Positions 1-10,659 of a stretch of 64,000 bases of DNA are shown piece by piece; within the stretch, counting starts at the first letter, position 1, and each line of letters begins with the position of its first letter. The position numbers were made by a program, and so were the translations under genes. Location of the stretch: NCBI GenBank assembly GCA_009617715.1, contig VTFK01000209.1, positions 186,001-250,000 on the forward strand. Direction: 5' to 3'. This DNA comes from Plectrocnemia conspersa. Its lineage: Eukaryota; Arthropoda; Insecta; Trichoptera; Polycentropodidae. The notes beneath the pieces are model-generated. The model did not search any database. It was given only the letters and a program-made list of their open reading frames with translations, and had not been told where the DNA came from.

Positions 1-254
1 GTGGTTGCAGGTGTTCTTTCACACTCGCGAGCCTGTGTTATTCACTTCTCAAAGAGCATCGTAAGCTGTTCAGACTTTAAATACAACGTCAATGACCAAA
101 AGCGAATGGCGCATCGAACAGTGCCTAGATTAGTTGAAAATAAAATAAAAACGTATCGGATGAGTAACGAGCGCGGCTTGCGCTCCTACTCGGAATTCGT
201 GTGGGAACAACCCCAGCTTTTGATGTTTTCGTTATTAGAAATCCGGATATAAAG
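1..254. other. Left-edge segment of balanced composition, no gene recognised
   Basis: This segment is less AT-rich than most of the window. A reading frame of 83 codons is open from the first base, but it has no recognisable domain and other frames are also fairly open, so I do not call it coding. It lies directly upstream of the TATA/initiator promoter and may belong to its proximal control region. Confidence 0.3.
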
Positions 255-312
255 GGAAATTAGTCTTGTGTCATTATCACCTGCTGGTGGACATCATGGG
301 CGTCTTATGGGC

Positions 313-420
313 GGACGACGGCGTCGTCGTCGGAAGTGTACACCTGTCTTTATAAATAACGTCCGACTGGTGGCTTTTCCACAGTCTCGATTTAGTCGAC
401 GAGTGTCGTGTGTTTTTCAC
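313..420 (+). promoter_or_regulatory. Probable RNA polymerase II core promoter (TATA box plus initiator)
   Basis: TATAAATA lies at 351-358. An initiator-like ACAGTC lies at 381-386, and its A at 383 is 32 bases from the first T of the TATA box, the spacing expected of an arthropod TATA/CAGT-initiator promoter. Just upstream, 313-333 is a GAC/GTC-rich near-palindrome. The sequence downstream (383 to about 560) is CpG-bearing and would be a 5' untranslated leader: its first ATG, at 533, opens a frame of only eight codons. A CACGTG site sits at 418-423 in the leader. No GTAAGT-type splice donor was found nearby, so the gene it drives is unknown. Confidence 0.5.
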
Positions 421-520
421 GTGTTTCAAAAACGAATAAAAACGTACTTCACTCGTATCGGCGTAAAATTCGAAAGTTTATATAGATTTTTGCGCGACGA
501 CCGTTAAGTCGTTTGCTTTG

Positions 521-834
521 TGCGCGACCCAAATGCGAACTCTATTAGCGCTCCTTTGAACTTTACGTAGTGTTAAAATATTGTCGTAAATCTTACTATT
601 TTAAACGCGGCTTATATTTAAGTAAAGTAGCTATTTGTTGCGTCTATTAAATCAAAAACATGCGGTTATTAATAACTTCAATCAACACAATGTATGAATT
701 TATAAAATAATATATTATTTTTTTTCTAAAAATATAACATCGAACTACTAAAAATAAATACGTGGCAACATAATATAAATACAAAACTAAAGAGGACTTC
801 CATAACTACGAAAACAATAATACATAAGAAGAAT
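521..834. other. AT-rich spacer
   Basis: Nothing recognised. The first part could be leader RNA of the upstream promoter; the rest is A/T runs with stops in all frames. Confidence 0.5.
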
Positions 835-855
835 CTGAACCTGAACCTGAACCTA
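835..855. repeat. Short (TGAACC)3 tandem repeat
   Basis: Three uninterrupted copies of the hexamer TGAACC abut the start of the decayed non-LTR element. It resembles insect telomere-like hexamers only loosely (TTAGG is the usual unit), so it is best read as a microsatellite. Confidence 0.6.
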
Positions 856-856
856 C

Positions 857-1533
857 ATATTGGAATTACTGTAAAAATGTTTTTACGTCCGAAGCAAAAA
901 ATGGTTTAGGGCAAACACAAAGAAATAGAAATAAGGAATAGTTCGATACAGAATGCCACGATGCAACCAGAGAAAAATGGCTGACTAAATATCTTACAAA
1001 AACATCTGCTGAAAACTACAAATTACTGCGCAGAAAGGAAAAAAATAACCACAGAAATAAAATACGACAAAGCGATAAACAGACACTGAACGATATGAAA
1101 CAGCTCATAAAGAGCAATAATAGTCGATTATTTAATCGTAAAGCTAACTATAATATATTGGGAGAGAGTTAAAACGATAAAGAAGGAACCATCATAACTG
1201 ATAAAACAAAGATCTTAGGTAAGTGCATTTAGACGACCTGTTAAACGATGGAGAGAGAACTACTTTGAAGAGACACAAACAAATATCTCATGTGGTGATG
1301 AGCCCTGTCAGAAGGAAGTAAACAAAGCGTTATTGCATATTAAAAAACAATAAATCACCAGGTACATACAATATTTCTGCAGAGATGCTAAAAAGAGTTT
1401 TCTGTAACACATACACAAAATTATTAAAAATATTTGGCAATATGAAAACATACCCTTTAAATGGAATATAAGAATTAAATGTCTAATACATAAGAAGGGT
1501 GAACCATTGATATGTTCAAACTATGGATTATAA
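857..1533 (+). pseudogene. Non-LTR retrotransposon (RTE/jockey-like) fragment, broken reverse transcriptase
   Basis: Reading rightwards with frame changes, 857-1190 encodes the linker between endonuclease and reverse transcriptase typical of animal LINEs: a FDTEC motif near 942 (families usually read WFDEEC), followed by a basic stretch with an LLRRKEK segment. At 1346-1393 the peptide NNKSPGTYNISAEMLK matches the start of the RT domain (usually NNKSPGPDNIPAELLK). At 1426-1533 the frame shifts to KNIWQYENIPFKW followed by HKKGEPLICSNYGL, matching the next RT block (plHKKGdxxxcxNYRgIsLL). Stop codons and at least two frameshifts kill it, and the catalytic YADD block is absent. RTE or jockey clade cannot be settled by eye. 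Confidence 0.7.
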
Positions 1534-2130
1534 TACCGGTAATACCGGTATTGGGGCAAAAATTGCCCTTCGGTACTACCGGTATTACAATTTTTTTTTT
1601 TTTTGATATCCGTACATCTTATTTGTTGAAAACGATATCCATGAAAACGATGATGCACATATTGCTTGAAAGTATAAGCTGAGAATAAAATGATGGTCAT
1701 TGTAGGGGATTATCCGAAGTAGTTTTATCGTGGTAAGATATCAAAGTAGAATAATATTATTCCTTTTATTTCCAGATGGTCAAAATATCGGCGCAAATTA
1801 TAAAAATTTAATTTAACATTATTTTTGTACGATATGCGCAAAGTTTCAATATAAAAATAATACATTTGCTTTATCTCAGGCAAGTATAACGGTACCTAGC
1901 AGTTCCCAAGAATTCTAAATGTTTCCTTTTTATGATAGGGATGGCTGGTGAAGTGAAAACAAAAACAGGTATTGCAAACACGAAATTCTTTCTACTATTT
2001 GTACATATTTATCTACATTCAGACAAATTTACCTAATAATCCATGGAATATGCTTCATTAAACATAGGTGTTAAATATTAGCTATAAATAAGTCTCAATA
2101 ATTATATTTCAATAAAAAAAGTATTTCAAA
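1526..2130 (+). mobile_element. Dispersed hAT-like repeat, copy 1
   Basis: About 600 bp shared, in the same orientation, with 38689-39290. It begins with an inverted cluster of CCGGTAATACCGG-type words (1535-1590), then shares long near-identical blocks such as ATATTGCTTGAAAG, TCATTGTAGGGGATT, TTTGCTTTATCTCAGGCAAG and GATAGGGATGGCTGGTGAAG. The better-preserved copy starts TAGGGATTGTAATACCGG, which looks like a hAT end. Here that end is degraded (ATGGATTATAATACCGG) and lies directly against the broken reverse transcriptase. The right end is not identifiable and no transposase is recognised. Confidence 0.6.
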
Positions 2131-3400
2131 AACCGGCTCTCAAAAAGTTTAGGGACACCACCCGTTAAAATTACCCGTTACCCAACATTTTTTTAAAGAG
2201 CTAATAAACTCAAAATTAACACTTTAATAAATTATTATTTAAACATTAACAATTTGGAATCATCAACTTGAATATAATAATATGGCACATTAACTGATTT
2301 TCACAAAAAATAGTTAATTCAAAAAACAGTACAACAATATGAATCACGTTCTAAAACCTTAGATATTTTTTATCGTCCTTTAATTTAGCGGTTGAAAAGA
2401 TTGAGAATATCTTGCACACTTGATTATATTTGCCGAAATATCTCATTGGCAATTTTTTTATCTGTTTCATAATCAATATGTTTAACTTCAAAAACGTGCA
2501 GGGCATTATTTTTTATGTATATATTTTTATCTAAATTATGTTATGCTTTACATAACAAGTGTAAAACTAAAATTATGTTTTAACTTTTTGGATAATAAAT
2601 TTATTATACTACATATATTATAATCTCCCTTAGTATTAGTTATTTTCATCAATACAATATTAACTATTATCTCTATAAAAAATGAATTATTTCTTTTGAA
2701 TATTTTTGATTGATATCAATTGGTACTGCTAGTTTATCGTGCTTTTATAACTCTCGTTAGCTTCTAACCAGAAATGGATACATATTTTATAGTATAGAAA
2801 AATATATAAAAAAGCTTCATATATATTTTGTGTAATACAATGCAATTGTGCTAAAATATGGAATGAATAATTTAAAATGATCCACAGATCCAAATAGGGA
2901 AAAATCTTTTATCTAGTATGTATGTATTATCCAAGAGCAATACTAAAAAGCACATCAATTCAAGAACTGTTTCAAATCGGATATAAACTAAAACTAAAAA
3001 ATATAGTATAAGTTCGATTCTCAGGATTTCGAAAAGTGGCGAAAAACAGAATCATTATATAGTATGTACATACAGTAACAAGCTATTTAAATAATCCAAT
3101 CAATCAAAAATCTAAAAAAATTAAGAAATAATATTTACTATATATTATATATTATTCCTTCAATTGAATACGAGCTTTTGGATTCTTTACAAACATTTTT
3201 ATCTGAATAGGCACATAGGTCTGATTTATTTTATGTCGATAAGTTTTCTCAAATTTTACCATAATTTTTTTTAACTTTCTTTGCTTTTTGAATTTCATGT
3301 ATTTTTAATAAGCATATAAATTTTAATTTAAATTAATACAATAACATATTTTGTTAAAGATAAATGTTCTATTATAATACATGGACAAGAAATATAATTT
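2131..3400. other. AT-rich spacer
   Basis: Very AT-rich, with stops throughout every frame. No gene, structured repeat or inverted-repeat-bounded element was found. Confidence 0.6.
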
Positions 3401-3779
3401 ACGACATTGGTAAGCCGCAGTTTACAAAACAATGTCGTCCACGGAAGCGTTGATAAAAACCAGAAAGTCCAGTTTTAAGAGTGAATGGCAATCAATCTGC
3501 GGATCGTTTGATTAATGTCACATGTTAAGGGATTACGTATCATGTTTGGTACAAAAAGATTTATTTGTCTTCTAGTGATCTATTATAGTGGTAAAGTGGC
3601 CGAGGCTACCAGCTTCTGGCCATGGAGAATTAATACAAGAAGTCGAAATGTCAACAGGGAACAACCTCCGAGCACGTGTCGGACTGTAGATAGATGACTG
3701 GAAAGTATTATGTATTTAGATATTCATTTTATATTGCGTCTATAGTTTCTAATGCTGTGTTAAAAGTAAATATAACGTA
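3401..3779. other. Moderately balanced segment, no gene recognised
   Basis: A 60-codon frame at 3515-3697 (+) shows no known motif. TGGCCGAGG at 3597-3605 resembles a tRNA A box, but no B box follows at the right distance. A CACGTG lies at 3673-3678. Confidence 0.3.
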
Positions 3780-4080
3780 TCGATCAAAATAAACAGGTGT
3801 GTTGGTTTTAGCTGCGGCGGCTTCGTTTGATTTTCATTGATTTTCTCCGCTCTATGACTCGCGAAATGAAAAGCTAATATTTTCCTAACATTTCGCGCAA
3901 AACACTGGCACACACGAATTTACAAAATTGCATAAATAAAGTGTATGTGATAAGGGCAGCCACCTGTTAGTAATTTGGTTCCGCTATTTGTAGATAAGGC
4001 GCCAGCTGTTTCGACCACAATTTTATATGCAATGAAAATAGCCTCGCACCACACGTTTTTTTCGCTTTTCATTATAAATT
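3780..4080. promoter_or_regulatory. Candidate cis-regulatory block with GATA and E-box words
   Basis: An island of balanced composition in AT-rich DNA. In about 75 bases (3948-4020) it holds two GATAAGG words, a CACCTG E-box and a CAGCTG E-box (GCCAGCTGTT). This spacing of GATA and bHLH sites is typical of insect enhancers, but motif matching alone is weak evidence. No open frame or TATA/initiator pair is present. Confidence 0.25.
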
Positions 4081-4543
4081 CTAAAATCGATTAGTAATGG
4101 AATTTGTTAGAATAAAAACAATATTAATAACCCACTGGCTAGAACGTAAATTCGAAGGATAAATCACATTGTTAAGATTAATCTTTATATATTTATAGAA
4201 TATATAGATATAGATAATTCATCCTATTTTTACAAATGAGTCGTTAAAAAGCAAAAGTGGTTTTTAACTACTAAGCGAATTTTTCTCAAGAATTACGAAT
4301 CTCCATTTTAGTTTAACATTTACTTCGATTTTTAAAAGCTCATAAATTTATTACGGCTTCAAAACAAAAATATAAATATATTTTAAGATTTGACTTCAAA
4401 CTTAAAAATGATAGTAAAAACAATAATCAAAATCTTTCAGTAATAGACAAAGACTAATGCGAGTTAAAATTAATATAAATTATCAGTAACCTACAATCGT
4501 TAACAGCTTGTTTACAAATCAAAGTTTAAATTTACTAGATATT
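4081..4543. other. AT-rich spacer
   Basis: No feature recognised. Confidence 0.5.
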
Positions 4544-4586
4544 TACTTCAGTGACTTTCCATCGCAGTTGGAAAGTCACTGAAGTA
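4544..4586. repeat. Perfect 17-bp inverted repeat with 9-base loop
   Basis: TACTTCAGTGACTTTCC (4544-4560) and its exact reverse complement (4570-4586) flank ATCGCAGTT. The stem is too short and its flanks do not pair, so a microRNA precursor is unlikely. A fused pair of transposon ends is more plausible, since CAGTG is a common start for Tc/mariner ends. Confidence 0.8.
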
Positions 4587-4764
4587 TTGTTTTATTGTAT
4601 TATATATAAATTACTTTTGCTGACCATCATTAACAATTAAAGCAAATAAATCTATAAATAGTTCCATAGAGCTATTATTTTTATAATTGCATACTATATC
4701 GAAAATTAAAATTAAAAATAATATAAGCAAAATACTATACTACTATTTTTCTATAGTTTTCTGG

Positions 4765-4808
4765 TGTGACATGACAGTTATGCCCAATGCGTTACAAGGG
4801 GTAAACAC
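4765..4808 (-). repeat. Short dispersed repeat with a TTGTAACGCATTG core, copy 1
   Basis: On the minus strand this reads TTGTAACGCATTGGGC and, after a gap, TGTCATG. The same arrangement occurs at about 33012-33057 (+) and 27785-27835 (-). Its ends (TTGTAAC and GTTACAA in the better copies) are inverted, suggesting a very small foldback or palindromic element. Confidence 0.45.
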
Positions 4809-4909
4809 AATTAGCATTTTCCCAACAAAATTTTCCGAGATATTACGGGATTTTTAAATAAAATAAAATATTAAAAAATAATAAATTTCAATGACAAAAT
4901 ATGTGAGTA

Positions 4910-5881
4910 CAGGCGGCCCTCGATTTTTAATTTTTAATTTTTTTATTTTTTTTTAAGAAACTTTCTGATAGCGGTTAATCTTTTGCTTCAATCGATCGTT
5001 CGTATGATACAAACAGGTCTACGATATGTTCAATTTTGCAAAATAAAAATATAATTAAAGAATACGTTCAAAATTGTGGAAAATAAAGATATATTTCCAC
5101 AATCTTTAATGATATGTTTCCAAAAAAACAGCAAAAAAAAACATGAATGAAATGGAAAATCTTTGTCATCGCAGATCGATGACCAACATCAAAAAAGATG
5201 TCCCTCTGAGTATTTCAATTATTCAAGCAAAAGCTCTTAGTTTGCATAAAGATTGGAAGGATAGATTAAAAAAATATTTTAACACGGTTTTTCAAGCAAG
5301 TAACGGTTGGTTTTACAATTTTAAAATGAGGTATTCTTTTCATAATATTAAATTTACTGGAGAATCGGCTGATGCGGATAAAGATGCTGCAAAAGAATTT
5401 ATTTCCTAATTATCCAAAATTATTGAAGATGTAGAATATTCCTCTAGCCAAATTTTTAATGTAGATGAGACAGCTTTATTTTGGAAAACTCTTTAACAAT
5501 GAAAAGTATGAATGAAGCCTTCACGCACCTTGACAATTTTTTAAATATTATGGAAGATTGTGATCCAAATGGAGAACGCATATCTCAAGTGCGTGGGGCG
5601 ATCAATAAAGACATAGCATGTTATAAAATACTATATGAAGAAAAGAAAAATAATAATGGAAAACAGTTTACTCTTGATAACTTTTCAAAAAAAAAGAAAC
5701 ACCCGCAAACCCCTCTTAAACCTGTCTCTTAAACGCCTCTTAAACATCTTATATTTATTTGATAAATAAATATTTTAAAATACACACAATTTCAATTTTT
5801 TTACTACCCTCGACTTTCGTACATTCAACATTCGCACACATTTTCAGGAACCAATTATGTGCGAAAGTCGAGGGCCGCCTG
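4910..5881 (+). mobile_element. Internally deleted Tigger-type (TcMar-Tigger/pogo) DNA transposon
   Basis: The element is bounded by 14-bp perfect inverted ends CAGGCGGCCCTCGA (4910-4923, and reverse complement at 5868-5881) and flanked on both sides by the TA dinucleotide that Tc1/mariner elements duplicate (4908-4909 and 5882-5883). The ends match the CAGGCNNCCCTCG style of Tigger elements. At about 972 bp it is well under a full Tigger. The interior holds CENP-B-like DNA-binding, first-aspartate and C-terminal remnants of a transposase, but most of the catalytic domain is deleted. The right end also contains an internal foldback (5807-5820 against 5861-5874). Confidence 0.9.
5143..5732 (+). 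pseudogene. Tigger/pogo transposase remnant
   Basis: Three pieces survive. (1) 5143-5406: a CENP-B-type helix-turn-helix domain containing SIIQAKAL, FQASNGWFYNFKMR and FTGESADADKDAA, all diagnostic of Tigger/jerky proteins. (2) After an in-frame TAA at 5407-5409, the same frame continues through 5493 with NVDETALFWK, which holds the first catalytic aspartate of the DDE domain. (3) In another frame, 5485-5732 gives a C-terminal tail with a DCDPNGERISQVRGAI segment. The second and third catalytic acidic residues are missing because the middle has been deleted, so it cannot encode an active enzyme. The element's own inverted ends flank it. Confidence 0.88.
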
Positions 5882-5954
5882 TATAGTGGTGTAAAGCGGA
5901 TGATGTTACTCTATAGTCTATGGTTTATATTTCGAAACGTTTAATATAATTTGA

Positions 5955-6100
5955 AAGAATTTTTGGACATGTCTAGATATGCCAGAAAGAATGCGAAAGA
6001 ATGTGGTTAACAAGAAAGCTGCAAGAATGAGATGAAATGGAAGATTTTCTTTAATTCGAGTATTCAAGAAATCTGCACAAGGTTATGATACGCCTCTAAC
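5955..6100 (+). pseudogene. Possible non-LTR retrotransposon C-terminal tail
   Basis: Frame-shifted translation gives a pattern like the conserved end of RTE/CR1 reverse transcriptases (GHVxRMPExR, then a basic stretch): FGHV at about 5963 and PERMRKN at about 5981, then NKKAARMR. It sits just outside the Tigger element and could be the far end of the element at 857-1533 or a separate insertion. Short and degenerate, so only tentative. Confidence 0.4.
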
Positions 6101-7430
6101 ATAATATAAAATTCAAAATATAGTAAAGAACTAGTAGAAGTTAACTATAATATTAGCTAATGATTTTTATTTTTTTCCTTCTCCTTATATTTTATTTTTT
6201 CGTCTCTCGCAGAATTTATGTAATCAGAGCTAAATTCGATCAAATTAAATAAAAAATTAAAAACAGTATTCATAATTAAATAAATAAAATTATAAAGTAA
6301 TCGTAAAAAAAGGATTAAAATAAATAAAACCTATATAACAATAAAAATATTGAAAGAGGCGATTTTTAAAAATATCGACAACCGTACCTCGATTACAAAA
6401 AAAAACTATTATATATCGTCCTGTGTATTTACATACCAGTACCGCCCTTCAAGGCAACCGACCAATTACAGGGCAGACATATAAGAGTAAGTGATGATCA
6501 CGTATTGAATAATGATTTCATGAACTGAAATGCATAATCCATTACAGTTTCTCAAATTTTATTCAAAAATATAAATTTAAATTCTGTAATTTCAATAACT
6601 ATGTTTACGGTTGGTTAAATTAGAACTGTTGATATATTGTCAACTGTAAAATTATAATAGTTTTATACCCATAGTTTTTATTGTTATAAGCTAACTCTTC
6701 TTTGATTTTTGAACGTGTAACTTTTGATAATTTAGATATGTTTTTTACATATCCAGATAATTATCTCTGTTTACGCATGAAAAAATACTTAAAACATTTG
6801 CGCATTATGCACAGATGTTTTTTAGATCTTAACGCGAACACCTGTTCATCTCATATCTCAGATGATCGAAAATTGAACATCTTTTTTTTAAAGAAAAGGC
6901 ATAAAAATCACCAGTAATATCTAGTTTATGAAACATTACAATTATACGATAATTTACATCATCGATAATAAAAATAACAGCTTTCAACACGAAATTGTTT
7001 ATAATATAATAAAGTTAGTCACGATTATATAATTGTGGTAAAATAAACAGTTGTATGTATTTACTTATATATGTATGTTATAATAATCGTTCATTTATAC
7101 TTGCGACTTACGTGCGCCTATATTATGTACTTGACGCACCTAAAACTTTATCGCCGCAAACACACCTGTTGTTTACTTTTGTAATCTTGTAATCTGAAAA
7201 TACATATTAGCTATTTACAGTTTAAATTATTGTCACTGAGAAAATTCCACTTAATCGGTTCTATCCATTGAAACATTTCTAGAGAATCGAACTTGCAATT
7301 GATTGTTCATCCAAGTCAATGGATATGCGAATCTAACATCAACCTAAAAAATAACTCATCACTCATCGGCCACAAAAAAATAATTTGCAATCGCATTTTA
7401 TTATCTGCAGAAGTAATCTAATGTATAGAT
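6101..7430. other. AT-rich spacer
   Basis: No gene, RNA gene or bounded repeat was recognised. A 71-codon frame at 6702-6917 (+) has poly-F and poly-K ends and AT-driven composition, so it is not credible as a protein. Confidence 0.5.
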
Positions 7431-7533
7431 GCGAGACAAGTGGTCAGATCGGAATCGCGACTTGTCTGTCCAATTTTAAGTCAACTACATTCGTGTGAAT
7501 CGTTATCGGACAAATCTGAGTTTAATGTAAGCG

Positions 7534-7752
7534 ATGAGTGTGTTGCACTCAGCAATTACTCGGTTTCTTGTGTTATCAGTTTTTCTGTACCTGTTTGGTA
7601 CAAACACCTGCACCGCGTACATAACCGTATCGTTAGTTGTGTACTCACTTTGGCTCATAGATAACATCATTTTATTCGACTACAAAGATAACGGCGAAGA
7701 CGACGAAGAACCTTATGAAATTATATTTCAATTGAATGGTACATTTGTGTAG
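7534..7752 (+). CDS. Possible small membrane-peptide ORF, unconfirmed
   Basis: This 72-codon ATG-initiated frame would encode a peptide with two hydrophobic stretches (about residues 9-21 and 28-48), followed by an acidic tail (DYKDNGEDDEEPYEI). That is the layout of a small membrane protein or a first exon. Composition here is less AT-rich than the surroundings. No homologous family is recognised, the overlapping +1 frame (7440-7664) is also open, and there is no TATA box or splice site at a convincing distance. It may be chance. Confidence 0.2.
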   Translation: MSVLHSAITRFLVLSVFLYLFGTNTCTAYITVSLVVYSLWLIDNIILFDYKDNGEDDEEPYEIIFQLNGTFV

Positions 7753-7759
7753 TACCGTT

Positions 7760-8150
7760 TTCCAGGGTTAAATATGTTAAATATAAACATAAAGAAAACA
7801 ACAAGGGAAGAAAATTATTATGATTTTACTTTGCAGTTTTTACAAGTTTATAAAAATTAGTATAATTATAATATAAATATAATAAAAGAAAATATTTTAA
7901 ATAAAATATCAGTTTCATAAGCAATTATGATATTTTTAATAAAACTTTTAGCAAGACCATTGTTTGTCAAAATTTACAGGAGAAATTTATTTGTCACGCC
8001 GACGTTATACAATACAAGCAAACGTGCCGATAGAAGGTTAAGAGCCACTTGCAAAGACACCTTTTAAATGAACCCAAGCAAAGGACAGTCGGTGTCAGTG
8101 AAAAGTGAATAGCAGATATCCGGATTACAAGTGCAAACTGACAGCGTTGC
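7760..8150. other. Spacer, possibly the 5' part of a dispersed repeat
   Basis: The right half (from about 7970) is balanced in composition and leads into the repeat block at 8160. No coding frame. Confidence 0.3.
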
Positions 8151-8184
8151 CAAATCCCCAGCTGTTTTAAAAATACTTATAATT

Positions 8185-8290
8185 AAAAATAACAGACAAT
8201 AAAATCGTCTGTTTTCGCCCCAAATCTTCACATTGGCCAAAAGTCAAGAGTAGTAGTAAATGACTCAAAGGTTTGAGAAACGATCGTTGC
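8185..8290 (+). repeat. Dispersed repeat with a GACAATAAA..CTGTTT core, copy 1
   Basis: Shares an ordered set of words with 25518-25605 and 21985-22035: GACAATAAA, CTGTTT(T/C)C, GCCCC/ACCCC, AAATC, then CATTGG(C/T)CAAAA and GAGAGTA-like sequence. All three lie on the same strand. No open frame or transposon end is recognised, so the class is unknown. Confidence 0.5.
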
Positions 8291-8299
8291 CTAGTTATT

Positions 8300-10110
8300 T
8301 TTAGCTGGTAAGACGAATAATGCCGTCTTCTTATTTAAACATATTATAATAAACATAAAATCTATATTGTTATAGGAGTATTATAATATATTATTTAGTA
8401 CCATACGGTCCGCCAAGACACTGACAATATCGATCTTCACCTGAGTCGCAGCTAGTTCATCGAGATAACAATTTGTTTATGTAATGTAAATAAAGTCTGT
8501 GAATTAACTTGGAAACTGGAGTTATTGAGAGTTTCATTGACATAATAATAATATGACATCGAGACCAATCAATATTTATCAATATTAAATTAATAAATCA
8601 GTCATATTGATCATGCACAGCGCACAAAGAAGTCAAACTCCATGAATCATATTAGTAAATATGTACATATTTAGGCTTTTATATATAAATATATACATAT
8701 ATATTTAATTATTTAATCCGTCCTTTTATCTAATGTTTACGTCATTTTGACATGAGTGATTCAGCATGGAGGAAATATGATTTAATCTCAATTTTTTTAA
8801 ATAAACAACATTTATTGGCAAGATTAATATCGTTATCGGTACAGGTGTACAAGTAAGTGCCTCAGTACTAAGTGTTTATCGAATCATTCTGTATAATTGG
8901 GAAAATAAGTGCGTACGCACTGCGATTGTACTGAACACTATAACCTTCGTGTCTTGAACGATTTGTGTCTAATTACACGGAAAAATTTAGCCTAGCTCGG
9001 CTTTGTTCTTGAGAACGAGATCAATTATTCAACGCTGCAAATTGACGTGCGGATATCGTGAGAGGTCAACTCGTTTCAGAGAGCTCGTTTGTCAGGGTAT
9101 ATACACGAAATTGTGGCAAATTGCCAGTCAGGATAGTTAGGGACGTGCATAGTTCAAGACTTAGCCAGTGAATGAATATACGTGACTTGACCCGAGTCCT
9201 TGGCTCGTTTCGAAAGCGACACGACACTGCAGTCATGAATGACCTCATGCGACTTTATAATAATAATTCGATTCGGAACTGTACCGGTCGTTTCATGTGA
9301 GCCGACTTAAGAGAGATTAGATAAGATCGATATGAACCGAGAAAATAAATATTGCCGTTGATGATACATTAACGGATTAAACGATTGTACTATTTATGGG
9401 ACATATACAATTTTGATATTTTGCCATTGAAAAGAAAACATAAAAGGCCGATCGTATAAACTTTTAGCATAATACAATATTTATAGCGCATAGGGGATGG
9501 AAAACGGCTTCATATTTGATTCAGAGCTGAATTCCTTTGGGAGAGGGTTGCGATGCGAAAGCAAGAATTTTCAATAATTTCAGTTGTTCTCAATATTCCA
9601 AATGTTATATAATTCAAGAATAAAATAGGTCTTACACTTCGTGAATAGTTGGTTTCGGAAGTTTCCGTGTAAGTTGAAAATGGTTGCGGTGCAAAGTCCG
9701 CAATGTTTCATTACAGATTAAGAAACCAGGGAAAAAACTACAATTCGGATAAATTATCGCCGTCTTAGTTTACTTTTAAATAATTGAAAAAAAAAATTAT
9801 AGCACTTGAAAGAATATCTGAGGAATAAAACCATGAACGAATAAATATGTATTTTTTATTCCTAATATTTTGTGTAAATTGAAAATGGTTTGCAATGGTT
9901 AATTTAATAATATGTATGTAACAATTTATAAAAAATATCGGTTTATAATATAATATAATTTGCACTCACCAAATTTTCCGGCGTCCTTTTTCTGCTCACA
10001 ACTGTCACAGACACATTTATTTTTATCATTACACTTATAAACCACACTATTTCCCTATTTACATTTATTTTTATTATTTACACTTTATCTATTTCATTCT
10101 TTTTTGATAC
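8300..10110. other. Mixed spacer without a recognised gene
   Basis: Alternates AT-rich runs with a balanced block at about 8820-9300. Short frames there (for example 9066-9248 on the minus strand) have no recognisable motif. Two decanucleotide-scale repeats of ATCAATATT near 8571 are trivial. Confidence 0.4.
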
Positions 10111-10117
10111 ATATAAA

Positions 10118-10290
10118 AACACTTTGCAATATGAAAAAGAATTTCACAACTTCTGCACATGTATGCTATCTTTCCTTATTCCACGTGCAGAACAATCGCG
10201 CCATTTTCTTCTCACATATTTCTCTCCACTTTCAATTTTTATTTCATGATGATTTTTCAGCATATCCAAAAGCCGTTATGGTGGATGGAC
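10118..10290 (-). pseudogene. piggyBac-like transposase C-terminal relic
   Basis: On the minus strand, 10164-10211 encodes RRKWRDCSARGIRKDS, resembling the start of the cysteine-rich C-terminal domain of piggyBac transposases (R-R-C-x-x-C-x-x-x-G-x-R-K-x-T). Upstream, D-V-H then R-L-L lies where families have an R-L-x-G-R-H segment. Downstream a YCKV-like patch follows an in-frame stop. Several zinc-binding cysteines are lost and stops interrupt it. No TTAA-bounded inverted ends were found around it. Confidence 0.42.
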
Positions 10291-10659
10291 ATCACGGGCA
10301 CGGCAAGATGTGATAGAAACCGGTGAAATGTCTTCAGAATCGATAGATTCCACTGAACTCTGCATCCATCCTTTAGCCTTACCCAAAAGAAAATCTTTGA
10401 CTTTAATTTTGCCGTTACGATTCAAATTTTGATAGACACTGAACGAATAAAACAATGCGCATTGAAATAAATAAAAAACAATCTTTTTTGTTTATTCAAT
10501 TGTTTTTCGAAATATAATATTAGGTAACTAGGTAGCTATTGATCGGCGCGATCAACACCTCATTTATATATTATACATCGAGGGTCGTTCTGGGATTTTC
10601 TCGTGTCTATCATCTGGCTGTTATGAAAGGTAGATATCATTCTAATATTTCCAGTAAAA

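Noticed and set aside
835..855. Telomeric repeat tract
   Set aside because: Only three hexamers, and TGAACC is not the insect TTAGG unit.
4544..4586. microRNA precursor
   Set aside because: The 17-bp stem is too short and its flanks do not extend the pairing.
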